NCBI GenBank assembly: GCA_963764675.1
Contig: CAVXTQ010000001.1
Coordinates: 310,001-374,000, forward strand
DNA length: 64,000 bases
Direction: 5' to 3'
DNA from: Acidiferrum sp963764675
GTDB lineage: Bacteria; Acidobacteriota; Terriglobia; Acidiferrales; UBA7541
The notes under the pieces are model-generated. The model did not search any database. It saw only the letters and a program-made list of their open reading frames with translations, and was not told the origin of the DNA. The translations under genes and the position numbers were made by a program. Below are positions 35,248-43,630 of the stretch, in pieces (the stretch's first letter is position 1; every line of letters begins with the position of its first letter).

Positions 35248-35570
35248 GCGAGGCCCCTAACGTTCAGTACGTGGGCTTCCAGGCGAAGGAATTGGCCCGG
35301 GAATATAATTTCCTTGTGCGACAAGCGAGCGGAACCAGGGAATTTTCGCTGGCCATCCCGAATGAGGCATTTCGCTCCCACCGCATCTCTTACCAGGACG
35401 CTCCCGACTTTTGCTCGGCCAAGCTCCACCGTGAGCTTGCTACGTACGCAAATCATCCTCCGCAAACGCAGTACACGATCAGCGAAGGAGAACTGAAGGA
35501 GTATCAAGACTCCCATGCAACAAAGGCTGCAGGTAGCTTTCATACTCGGACCCCCGCAAAGGAACCGTAG
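35244..35570 (+). CDS. Small protein translationally coupled to the XRE regulator
   Basis: 108 residues from GTG 35244, overlapping the regulator stop as GTGA. The central block VGFQAKELAREYNFLVRQAS, REFSLAIPNEAF, HRISYQDAPDFCSAKLHREL looks like a compact alpha/beta domain. I do not recognise a named family, although similar short proteins seem widespread in soil bacteria. The overlap and shared operator region suggest that it is the partner or modulator of the regulator. Confidence 0.65.
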   Translation: MSEAPNVQYVGFQAKELAREYNFLVRQASGTREFSLAIPNEAFRSHRISYQDAPDFCSAKLHRELATYANHPPQTQYTISEGELKEYQDSHATKAAGSFHTRTPAKEP

Positions 35571-35985
35571 CCGCGCGACCTCGTCTTTTCCGTTCTTGCC
35601 GAGGGGGCTTCATATGCGCCCGCTCTTCGCCGCGGATGCTTCAGGGCCCGTACGCGCAAACTGATTGACGCTCTGCCGAGAACACCCTTCCGTACCGCAC
35701 ACAGCAAAGAACGGCACTCTCCCGACGGCGCCGAGCTTGCGTTGAGTGTCAGTGCAAGACGATCGTAGCTCTTCCTCCACAGCGTTTTCTCGGCGCTGAC
35801 AGGACTTGCTCCGTATTTTGTCAACTGATTTGAATAAGCCCGGTTGCTCTCTTAGGGTCGGTGTCCGGCACTTCCCAGATTCGGTGAAAGTGTTTACCTT
35901 TGATCAAACGAAGTGCCGAGCAGCGAGGCCGATCTTCCCGTGATGTATGGAATTCGCGGGTCTCCTGGGTCAGAACAACCACAGC
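35571..35985. other. Intergenic region, no gene seen
   Basis: 415 bp between the small coupled gene and the stop of the convergent DUF4832-like gene. Short frames on both strands lack ribosome sites and recognisable content. No clear intrinsic terminator. Confidence 0.45.
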
Positions 35986-37563
35986 CTAGACCTGCTGACG
36001 GAGGTTGGGACGCAGTGTAAGCGAGCCGTCCTCGTTCAGCTTCTGGTGACAAGCCCACTGGACGGGATAGCGCATTCCCTTTACCTCAATCTCAGCTCTA
36101 AGCTTCAATTCTTTCCAATCTGTGACGTTGGGAACCACGAACTGTGCCTGCCGAATCTTGCCCGGTAACGGGTAACCGGCGTCCAGACAACCGCTCTTGA
36201 GCACCTTTCCGTCCTGGCTCTCCACGGTCACCCGCAATACGCCCGGCACGCCCGCGATGCCGTCATTTGCGAAGCCGACAATTAGCCCCAGGTAGCCATC
36301 GTCCTTATAGGTCCAGATGAAAGACGGCCTCACCCGATAGCCAATTCGGCGACTGATGCGGTCGAACGCTGCCGGATAAGCCTGGTAGTAGCTCATCAGA
36401 TTCTTTGCGCTGATCTGGTGAAAGTTCCAGAGCGACCAGTAATTCGCCCCGATATCCATCACATGAGCGATCATGTTCTCGGCCGGGGATATCCCTTCCT
36501 GTGCGACGCGCGGATCGGGAGGTTTACCCGGAAGCCCCTGCTCGAGCAACGCCGCGATCCAGGGCGGGCGATTGCTGAGTGCTTCAATCTGCTCGTTCTC
36601 AATAAAGATGGTATCGCTGCGAATCCAATTGTTGCTGCGGACCGTGCGGTCTAGTAGTTCTGAATTACCAACCCGGCTAAAATCCGGTTGCGTATTGGTG
36701 AGTAGAGGAGTCTTCGAAAAGTGCTCGAGCTGGACTTCGAGCATGCTGGTCCAGGTGCGCTCTGCGGTCTGGTAATCAGGAAAAGGATTGTTGCCAAATG
36801 GCCAGGTGTGCCCTTCACCCCAAAAGCCGTACATGAAGGTATCGATATATTCGATGAGCGGGCTGCCATCGAATTCCGCTGCCAACAGGCTGACCAGTTC
36901 TTTGAATGCCTGCTGAAAGAAAGGATGGTCATATCGGGGCTGATAACGTGAATGCGGATTCTCCAGGAACCTTTTCCCCGCAGCAGCGCTTTCCGGATCG
37001 CTCTGCACCAGATCCACCTTCGGCACTTTGTCCAGGACAAAATCCGGGAGGGCTGCTTCGTGTGTATAGTCTGGAGCGCACATCTGCACTCGGAATCCGA
37101 CCCGCTTGTTGTTCTTCTTCGCCAATGCAAAGACGAGCTTCAGATAGTCGGGCATCTCGAGGCGTCCAGGCCGGGGCTGTATTTCCCTCCATGTCGGACG
37201 GACATAGAGCTGCTGTCCCAAGGGAAATCGAACCAGGTCTTCGATCGCCTGAAGAACATTGTCTGACTTGATTTCCTCCGTGCCGCTGTCTGCCGTGATA
37301 TAGGTGACCAGTCCCATGCCATAGTTCGGCACGACGTCTTCCGAAGAAGTAGTGGTCATCACCACATCGTCAGTGGGAATGACGGCACCCGGTGGATATT
37401 GAGGGAACGGACCCTGATTCAGGCGATCGGTCACGTGGGGACCGGAGCCAAAGTCGTAGTTTCCCCAGTTGTGGGCGGGAACCTGCGCCTGCACTTTGCC
37501 CATTGCAAGTTCTCCGGCCACGCCAACGACAGCAGCACTTTTTATAAAATCTCTACGCCGCAT
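35986..37563 (-). CDS. Tat-exported DUF4832-like TIM-barrel glycosidase-type protein
   Basis: 525 residues from ATG 37563, chosen because AAGGAGGAGATC precedes it and MRRRDFIKSAAVVGVAG is a Tat signal. The barrel reads LYVRPTWREIQPRPGRLEMPDYLKLVFALAKKNNKRVGFRVQM, typical of retaining glycosidase-like proteins where a bound sugar is cleaved between two acidic residues; YIDTFMYGFWGEGHTW offers a candidate acid. The C-terminal RISRRIGYRVRPSFIWT block and beta-sandwich fit DUF4832. Activity is unproven. It is divergent from the alpha-galactosidase operon and is probably part of the same glycan locus. Confidence 0.7.
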   Translation of the reverse strand: MRRRDFIKSAAVVGVAGELAMGKVQAQVPAHNWGNYDFGSGPHVTDRLNQGPFPQYPPGAVIPTDDVVMTTTSSEDVVPNYGMGLVTYITADSGTEEIKSDNVLQAIEDLVRFPLGQQLYVRPTWREIQPRPGRLEMPDYLKLVFALAKKNNKRVGFRVQMCAPDYTHEAALPDFVLDKVPKVDLVQSDPESAAAGKRFLENPHSRYQPRYDHPFFQQAFKELVSLLAAEFDGSPLIEYIDTFMYGFWGEGHTWPFGNNPFPDYQTAERTWTSMLEVQLEHFSKTPLLTNTQPDFSRVGNSELLDRTVRSNNWIRSDTIFIENEQIEALSNRPPWIAALLEQGLPGKPPDPRVAQEGISPAENMIAHVMDIGANYWSLWNFHQISAKNLMSYYQAYPAAFDRISRRIGYRVRPSFIWTYKDDGYLGLIVGFANDGIAGVPGVLRVTVESQDGKVLKSGCLDAGYPLPGKIRQAQFVVPNVTDWKELKLRAEIEVKGMRYPVQWACHQKLNEDGSLTLRPNLRQQV

Positions 37564-38068
37564 CGGAATGATCTCCTCCTTATCGCTTGATTCGACTGCA
37601 ACCGGGTTGGCTAGGTCTCCAACTTCAGGGCATCGAATCGGATGCTCCGGTATCACTGTCAAAGTGATGACAGCGGCAGCGTCAGGACCATCCCTAATGA
37701 ACGGATCCGTAAAATTGGAGCATGCACTCGCCACGCAGGGATGTTCCCCAGTCGCGGAGCAACCGCTAACCGTCTATCGAACGGTTACTATTTATATCGT
37801 TTTATTTCGTTTGTCTAGTACGAGAAACGGCTAGCAAGGGATGCAGTCAAATGGCAAGGAATGCATGGGTTCTGCGAGGAGCAGTCTTTTCCTTCTTGAG
37901 GCCTCTAAATCATTTGACTTTGCAAACCTTTCCTTGTATTACGAATCCTTACGTTCGATTTCATTCGATCTTCTTCATGTGCCAGCACCGATCCGGAAGA
38001 TGCTCTATGTTTTCAACCAAGAAAGGGGTTTGCGATCTGACAGCAACCTCCTTCGAAAGCTGCGAGCC
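37564..38068. other. Divergent promoter region of the glycan locus
   Basis: 505 bp between the DUF4832-like and alpha-galactosidase genes. The longest frame of the latter runs back to 37841, but its signal peptide begins only at 38069, so this is treated as non-coding. Contains an inverted repeat (37767-37787) followed by AT-rich sequence, possibly an inducible promoter. No gene seen. Confidence 0.5.
37767..37787. promoter_or_regulatory. TAACCGT/ACGGTTA inverted repeat
   Basis: Seven-base perfect arms TAACCGT (37767-37773) and ACGGTTA (37781-37787) with a 7-bp spacer, followed by AT-rich TACTATTTATATCG. A candidate operator for divergent control of the glycan genes; the regulator is not in sight. 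Confidence 0.5.
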
Positions 38069-40120
38069 ATGATTGACATCAAGTCTTGGATTTTCCTCAC
38101 CATTCTGTTTACGTCTTGTTCATTCGCGGCAGCTTCAGACGTCCCTGCTGGCAAGCCTCAGATTGAGGGCGGCAATCTGCGGATCGAATTTGATAACCGC
38201 CTGCGTAGCCGGGTAGTTGCCCGTTTCGACAAGACGGAGACAGTTATGGGGCCGTTCACTGCCTCTGAGACTGTGATGACCGGCAAGCTCTGGACCGGAT
38301 TTCTCCTGACCTCGCACAAACTCGGACGTACAAAAGACGCTTTCGGGGAGGGTGAGCAGCTCACTGTCGAAGGAAAGGCGGGAACGCTCACAAAGATCGT
38401 CTCCGTCACGATATACGACGACTTTCCCGCGATGGCGTTTTTCGAGGTCCAGTACACCAATACTGGAACAGCCGAACTCGCGATCGAGAGTTGGACCAAC
38501 AACGCGTACGAGATAAACGCGCAACCCGGTGCGGGCCCGCAAGCTTTCTGGTCTTTCCAGAGTGGCTCCTACGAGAAACGTCCCAACTGGGTCCTACCGC
38601 TGTACGCCAATTTCCAGCAGGAGAATTTTCAAGGCATGAACGCCAGCGACTATGGTGGCGGTACGCCGATTGTCGACGTCTGGCGGCGTGACGTTGGAAT
38701 GGCTGTAGGACACGTCGAGCCACGGCCGAAGCTGGTTTCTCTCCCCGTATCCATGCCTGATCCCGCACATGCCAGGATTGCTGTACGCTTCACCAAAGCT
38801 ATCTCACTAAGATCGGGTGAAAGTTTTCATACATTTCGGACCTTCGTTGCTGTCCACCGGGGAGACTACTTCCGCACGCTCGCCGACTACCGGCGCTTCA
38901 TGATGAAACAAGGGTTCCAGATGGCGACTGCTCCCGACGATGCTTTCGGGGCCATCTGGTGCGCGTGGGGATATGGCCGATCGGTGCAGCCTCAGCAGGT
39001 ATATGACACGCTTCCGACGGTGAAGCGCTTGGGATTTGCATGGGTCACGCTCGACGACGGTTGGCAGAACAATGTGGGCGATTGGGCGCTTGATCCCAAG
39101 AAATTCCCCCGTGGAGACGCTGACATGAAGGCCCTGGTTGACCGCATTCACCAGGAAGGATTCAAGGCCCAGCTCTGGTGGTCACCGCTCAGCGCTGTGC
39201 CAGACTCGGAACTTCTCCGCGATCATCCCGACTACGAGTTACTGAACCACGATGGTTCGAAGAGAAAAGTTTCCTGGTGGAACTCCTACTATTTGTGCCC
39301 GGCGGACCGCCGCGTCGTGGAGTACCACCAGGCATTGGTGCGAAAGATTTTGGTGGATTGGGGGTTTGACGGGCTGAAGCTCGACGGCCAGCACATGAAC
39401 GGAGTTCCGGCCTGCTACAACCCTGCTCACCATCACGCACAGCCGGAGGACTCGGTCGAAGCTCTGCCGGATTTCTTCCGCGCAATTTACGAAACCGCAC
39501 AGTCCGTAAAGCCTGGAACACTGGTGGAGTTCTGCCCTTGCGGCACGGCGTTCTCCTTTTTCACCATGCCGCACTTCAATATGTCGGTGGCTTCCGACCC
39601 GAGAGGCTCCTTTCAGATTCGTTCCAAGGCGAAAACACTAAAGGCCCTGATGGGAGACACAATTCCGTTCTTCGGCGATCACGTCGAACTGAGCGATGGG
39701 GGCAACGACTTTGCGTCCACTGTGGGCGTGGGAGGCGTCGTGGGAACGCAATTCGTTATTCCATCTCTTGTCGAGAAGAGAAGTAGATCCGATCTGACTC
39801 CAACTCGCGAGAAGGAATTCGAAAAATGGCTTCGCATCTATCGCGACAAGATGCTCTCAAGAGGACAATATCTCGGGGAGCTCTATGACATCGGCTTCGA
39901 TGCGCCGGAGACTCATGTAATTCGCAAAGACCAGACCATGTACTACGCCTTCTTTGCAAAGCAGTGGAAGGGGCCCATCGAACTGCGCGGCCTCGAAGAC
40001 CGCGACTACAGTGTCGTGGACTACGTCACAGGAAAAAGCCTGGGGATGGTGTCCGGACACAATGCACATCTGCCGGTTGAGTTCGAGGGAAATCTGCTCG
40101 TCGAAGTTCGGCCACAATGA
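38069..40120 (+). CDS. Exported GH36 alpha-galactosidase (melibiase)
   Basis: 683 residues from ATG 38069; earlier in-frame ATGs lack the signal peptide, whereas MIDIKSWIFLTILFTSCSFAAASD is one. After an N-terminal beta-supersandwich (about 30-290), the barrel carries WCAWGYGR, VTLDDGWQNNVGDW, KAQLWWSPL, the nucleophile Asp of FDGLKLDGQ and the acid/base Asp of SVASDPRGS, as in GH36/GH27 clan D. It should release terminal alpha-galactose from galacto-oligosaccharides or galactomannan. The stop overlaps the next gene by 4 bp (ATGA). Confidence 0.9.
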   Translation: MIDIKSWIFLTILFTSCSFAAASDVPAGKPQIEGGNLRIEFDNRLRSRVVARFDKTETVMGPFTASETVMTGKLWTGFLLTSHKLGRTKDAFGEGEQLTVEGKAGTLTKIVSVTIYDDFPAMAFFEVQYTNTGTAELAIESWTNNAYEINAQPGAGPQAFWSFQSGSYEKRPNWVLPLYANFQQENFQGMNASDYGGGTPIVDVWRRDVGMAVGHVEPRPKLVSLPVSMPDPAHARIAVRFTKAISLRSGESFHTFRTFVAVHRGDYFRTLADYRRFMMKQGFQMATAPDDAFGAIWCAWGYGRSVQPQQVYDTLPTVKRLGFAWVTLDDGWQNNVGDWALDPKKFPRGDADMKALVDRIHQEGFKAQLWWSPLSAVPDSELLRDHPDYELLNHDGSKRKVSWWNSYYLCPADRRVVEYHQALVRKILVDWGFDGLKLDGQHMNGVPACYNPAHHHAQPEDSVEALPDFFRAIYETAQSVKPGTLVEFCPCGTAFSFFTMPHFNMSVASDPRGSFQIRSKAKTLKALMGDTIPFFGDHVELSDGGNDFASTVGVGGVVGTQFVIPSLVEKRSRSDLTPTREKEFEKWLRIYRDKMLSRGQYLGELYDIGFDAPETHVIRKDQTMYYAFFAKQWKGPIELRGLEDRDYSVVDYVTGKSLGMVSGHNAHLPVEFEGNLLVEVRPQ

Positions 40121-41670
40121 CCGAGATTACAAGCTGGCAGGGTGCTTCTCTCGGGAGGACGCGCGTGAGACTTTTGTCTCTTACTGTGTTTTTTGTGTGC
40201 GTCTCCGGGGCCTTTGGCCAGACCAACTCCTCCTTCTACGTGTCGACGACCGGGGATGATTCGAGTCCCGGCACCCAAACGGCACCTTGGCGCACCGTTC
40301 AACATGCCGCAGACACCGTGCGTGCGGGTAGTACCGTCAACGTGCGCGGTGGAGTTTACGAAGAGCTCGTGAACATCAAGACATCCGGCAATTCGGCGGA
40401 TGGATACATCACTTTTCGAAGCTATCCAGGCGAGACGGCAATCCTGGACGCGGAGCATTTCGTTCCCTCAGGAAGAAACGCCATACTGACCATTCATAAC
40501 AAGAGTTACGTTCGAATCGAAGGCTTTGAAATTCGCAACTACCGCACCGCCGAACATCGGCTGACTCCATTGGGCATAAGTGTTATGGGGGCCGGCTCCC
40601 ATATAGAACTGCTGAGGAACAACGTCCATCATATCGAGCAGAATTTCCACGGCCGCGATGCACCAGGACGCGGCGGAAACGGGTTCGGCATTGCTGTATA
40701 CGGTACCGACGCCAAGACTCCTATCAGTGAACTGGTGATTGACGGCAATGAGGTGCATCATCTCAAAACCGGTTCGAGCGAATCGCTGGTAGTGAACGGG
40801 AACGTTTCAAACTTCCGCATCACGCGCAACCTTGTCCACGACAACAACAACATTGGAATCGACGTCATCGGTTTCGAGCACACGGCTCCCGACCCTGCCG
40901 TTGACCAGGCGCGGGACGGAGTAGTAAGCGGCAATCTGGTCTACAACATTACTTCGCGCGGCAATCCGGCATACGGCAACGATGAATCTTCCGATGGTAT
41001 TTACGTGGACGGCGGCACCAGGGTCCTGATCGAACAGAACATCATTCATGATGTGGACTTTGGAATCGAACTGGCCAGCGAGCACCAGAACCGCGCGACC
41101 AGCTACATCACTTCACGAAACAACCTTATCTATCACAACCACACCGCCGGTGTTTCTATCGGTGGTTATGCGCCTAAGCGGGGACACACCGAGCACTGCA
41201 CCCTGGTCAATAACACGCTCTACGACAACGATACGTCGGGAACAGGGTCCGGTGAGTTCCAGATGCAGTGGAACATGGCAGACAATATTTTTGCGAACAA
41301 CATCGTCTACGCGGGGCCTCGCTGTCTCATGACGTTGAACAAATCTCTGGTCGACAAGAAACAGCCTCCCGCCTCTATTGATCACAACCTTTATTACTGT
41401 GCTTCCGAATCGAAAGCGAGCACCTGGATAGAGTCTTCTGAAACTGTGCGAGGATTCGACAAATATGTTGCGTCAACGGGGAATGATCGTCATTCTCGTT
41501 TTCTGGATCCGCATTTTGTTGACGCCACTAAGGACTTTCATCTGCGATCGGATTCTCCCGCGATCGCTGCTGGCACGACTGGCGAAATGCCAGTGGGAGA
41601 ACTGGATCTTGAAGGCGCACCGAGAGTCACATCCGGAAACATCGGCGTCGGCTGTTATCAAAGAAAATAG
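40117..41670 (+). CDS. Exported right-handed parallel beta-helix protein, lyase-like
   Basis: 517 residues; ATG 40117 overlaps the alpha-galactosidase stop. A signal peptide (VRLLSLTVFFVCVSGAFGQ) follows a 15-residue n-region. Then FYVSTTGDDSSPGTQTAPW and VNVRGGVYEELVNI, the DUF1565-type opening of PL9-like and other pectin-active proteins, and many short strands typical of PbH1 repeats (ELVIDGNEVHHL, FRITRNLVHDNNNIGIDVI, VLIEQNIIHDVDFGIEL). Likely a polysaccharide lyase or glycosidase acting on a pectin-like backbone. The catalytic residues cannot be named with confidence. Confidence 0.8.
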   Translation: MTEITSWQGASLGRTRVRLLSLTVFFVCVSGAFGQTNSSFYVSTTGDDSSPGTQTAPWRTVQHAADTVRAGSTVNVRGGVYEELVNIKTSGNSADGYITFRSYPGETAILDAEHFVPSGRNAILTIHNKSYVRIEGFEIRNYRTAEHRLTPLGISVMGAGSHIELLRNNVHHIEQNFHGRDAPGRGGNGFGIAVYGTDAKTPISELVIDGNEVHHLKTGSSESLVVNGNVSNFRITRNLVHDNNNIGIDVIGFEHTAPDPAVDQARDGVVSGNLVYNITSRGNPAYGNDESSDGIYVDGGTRVLIEQNIIHDVDFGIELASEHQNRATSYITSRNNLIYHNHTAGVSIGGYAPKRGHTEHCTLVNNTLYDNDTSGTGSGEFQMQWNMADNIFANNIVYAGPRCLMTLNKSLVDKKQPPASIDHNLYYCASESKASTWIESSETVRGFDKYVASTGNDRHSRFLDPHFVDATKDFHLRSDSPAIAAGTTGEMPVGELDLEGAPRVTSGNIGVGCYQRK

Positions 41671-41679
41671 GAATAGTCC

Positions 41680-43170
41680 ATGTTGAAATTAGACGTGAAT
41701 CGCCGCGAATTTCTAAAGATCGCCGCTGGAGCCGGCGCCGCTCTGGCCATGCCAACTTCCGGAGATGCTGCTGTCTCCTCCAAAATGATCGGCATCCAAG
41801 TCGGAGCAGTCTCGTTTGTCGATGAAGGCACCGAGAAAGTTCTGGATGTGCTCCAGGAACGCGCTTGCGTGAATACGCTTTTTCTTGCGGTGTTCACTTA
41901 CGGTCGCGGTATTGCTGGAAGGCAGATCCCAGGACAACCGCTTCCCGATCACGGTAAGCAGGAGTACGACCTCAATTTCCAAGGCGGGAACTTCGCCACG
42001 CCTCATCCGCAGTATTACAAGAACACAGTTCTCAAGGATACGCGCGCGCCCGACCACGGCAACCTGGATATTCTGGCCGAAGTGATCCCCGCCGCTAAAA
42101 AGCGAGGCATGAAAGTCATCTGCTGGCTTGAGGATGTGTTTCGCACGGACTTGCCGAACATCGAGAAGGTGCAAGAGCGGGACCTGTACGGGCGGAATGC
42201 CGAGACCCTGTGCGTCAACAATCCGGACTACCGGAATTTCCTGACCGGTCTGGTCGAGGACTATTCCCGGTCCTATGACATCGACGGAATCATGTGGGGA
42301 TCCGAGCGGCAAGGTGCGCTCTGCGACAGCTTGGGAGCCACACATGACACACCGCCGATCGATCCGGATAAGGTGACGTGCTTCTGCCAGTTTTGTCAGA
42401 GCAAAGCAAGACAGCGCGGCATCGATGTGGAGCGAGCCAAACAAGGATTTCTGGAGCTAGAAAAATATGTTCGCTCGGCGCGGAGCGGCAAACGTCCCGT
42501 GGACGGCTACTTCGTTCAGTTCTGGCGGCTCCTGTTGCGTTATCCCGAACTAGCCGCCTGGGAAATGCTCTGGACGGACAGCCTGCGCGAAACCTATGCC
42601 GCAATCTACAAAACGGTAAAGACGGCCAAGCCAACGGTGCCGGTAGGTTGGCATATCTGGCACAACAATTCCTTCAATCCGATCTACCGCGCGGAGCAGG
42701 ACCTTCACGAGCTCTCGAATTATTCGGATTTCATCAAGGTCGTCATGTACAACAATTGCGGCGGCGAGCGCATGGCACTGTATGCCGACAATATTGGCTC
42801 GACACTTTACGGAGACCTATCGAAACAGGGTCTGCTCGACATGAACTATGCGCTCATGGGGTTCAAGGAAGGCACTTATAGTCAGATTCCTCACACCGGC
42901 CTTTCCGCGGATTACGTCTACCGCGAAACGAAACGCGCGCTGGAGGGTGTTGCCGGCACGAACACTCTCATCTGGCCGGGCATTGATATCGATATTCCGA
43001 CCGAGCCCAATAACAGCAAGTGCACGCCGCAAAGCGTTAAGGAAGCAGTTCTGGCGGCTTTCCGCGCTGGCGCGCCGGGCGTGCTTCTATCTCGCAAGTA
43101 TTCCGAGATGCGGCTCGCCGACCTCGGCGGCGCTGGAGAAGCGATTCGCGAGTTGAAGCTATCTAGTTGA
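41680..43170 (+). CDS. Tat-exported TIM-barrel protein, putative glycosidase
   Basis: 496 residues, start ATG 41680 with AGGAATAG nearby, 9 bp after the beta-helix gene. Tat signal: NRREFLKIAAGAGAALA. The barrel shows LAEVIPAAKKRGMKVICWLEDVFR, YDIDGIMWGSERQGALCD, CFCQFCQSKARQRGID and VPVGWHIWHNNSF, resembling the putative glycoside hydrolase families once grouped as GHL (GH10-like). The GSE and acidic residues may form the active site. A CxxC in CFCQFC is odd for a glycosidase and may bind a metal. Third gene of the alpha-galactosidase operon. Confidence 0.75.
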   Translation: MLKLDVNRREFLKIAAGAGAALAMPTSGDAAVSSKMIGIQVGAVSFVDEGTEKVLDVLQERACVNTLFLAVFTYGRGIAGRQIPGQPLPDHGKQEYDLNFQGGNFATPHPQYYKNTVLKDTRAPDHGNLDILAEVIPAAKKRGMKVICWLEDVFRTDLPNIEKVQERDLYGRNAETLCVNNPDYRNFLTGLVEDYSRSYDIDGIMWGSERQGALCDSLGATHDTPPIDPDKVTCFCQFCQSKARQRGIDVERAKQGFLELEKYVRSARSGKRPVDGYFVQFWRLLLRYPELAAWEMLWTDSLRETYAAIYKTVKTAKPTVPVGWHIWHNNSFNPIYRAEQDLHELSNYSDFIKVVMYNNCGGERMALYADNIGSTLYGDLSKQGLLDMNYALMGFKEGTYSQIPHTGLSADYVYRETKRALEGVAGTNTLIWPGIDIDIPTEPNNSKCTPQSVKEAVLAAFRAGAPGVLLSRKYSEMRLADLGGAGEAIRELKLSS

Positions 43171-43390
43171 AAACCACTGGCCAGAGCAGCCTCGCCATAT
43201 CTCGCCATATATAGAGCACAAAGGGCGATACCCACTTCCCCGAAAGTCTGGTCTGAGAGCTTGGCTTCCTCATCGGACTGCGTTTACGAATGCTGAGGAA
43301 CCCTAAGTCGGGAGCCGCGACGTGTACCGCGAAGCCTCGCCAAAACACGAGTTCAACGACGCTGCGTCCCGCACCTTGGCAGAATGGGTG
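43171..43390. other. Short intergenic stretch before the deletion scar
   Basis: 220 bp. It contains a tandem TCGCCATA/TCGCCATATA near 43192-43215. A plus frame from 43322 (MYREASPKHEFNDAAS) has no ribosome site and opposes the protease fragment. Nothing else seen. Confidence 0.35.
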
Positions 43391-43630
43391 TTACTGCCAG
43401 CGGATGGTGTTGGAAGCGAAGTCGAGTTCGATCATCGACGCGTGCAGGAGGGCCGTGCCAAAAAAGCCGTCGATGTTAGCGGGCAGGGATTCTGGCGCTT
43501 TAGGGATGAGGAAGACGGAGGCTTGCAACTCGTCGCTGCCGAAATGGATTCCTGCAAGTTTAGCCTGCTCGCCCGGCAGTCGCCCCACATACGCTTGAGT
43601 GATCTTGTCGGTCAGTTTCAGCTGTGGTAC
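43391..43630 (-). pseudogene. C-terminal fragment of a retropepsin-like aspartyl protease
   Basis: On the minus strand the frame is open from 43630 to the stop at 43391, about 79 residues: VPQLKLTDKITQAYVG ... NIDGFFGTALLHASMIELDFASNTIRWQ. The DGFFGTALL and IELDF blocks match the C-terminal part of bacterial aspartyl protease-like (Asp_protease_2) proteins. The catalytic D(T/S)G-containing N-terminus is missing: an in-frame stop lies at once upstream, and there the truncated TonB receptor homology begins on the other strand. Interpreted as one side of a deletion junction. Confidence 0.6.
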
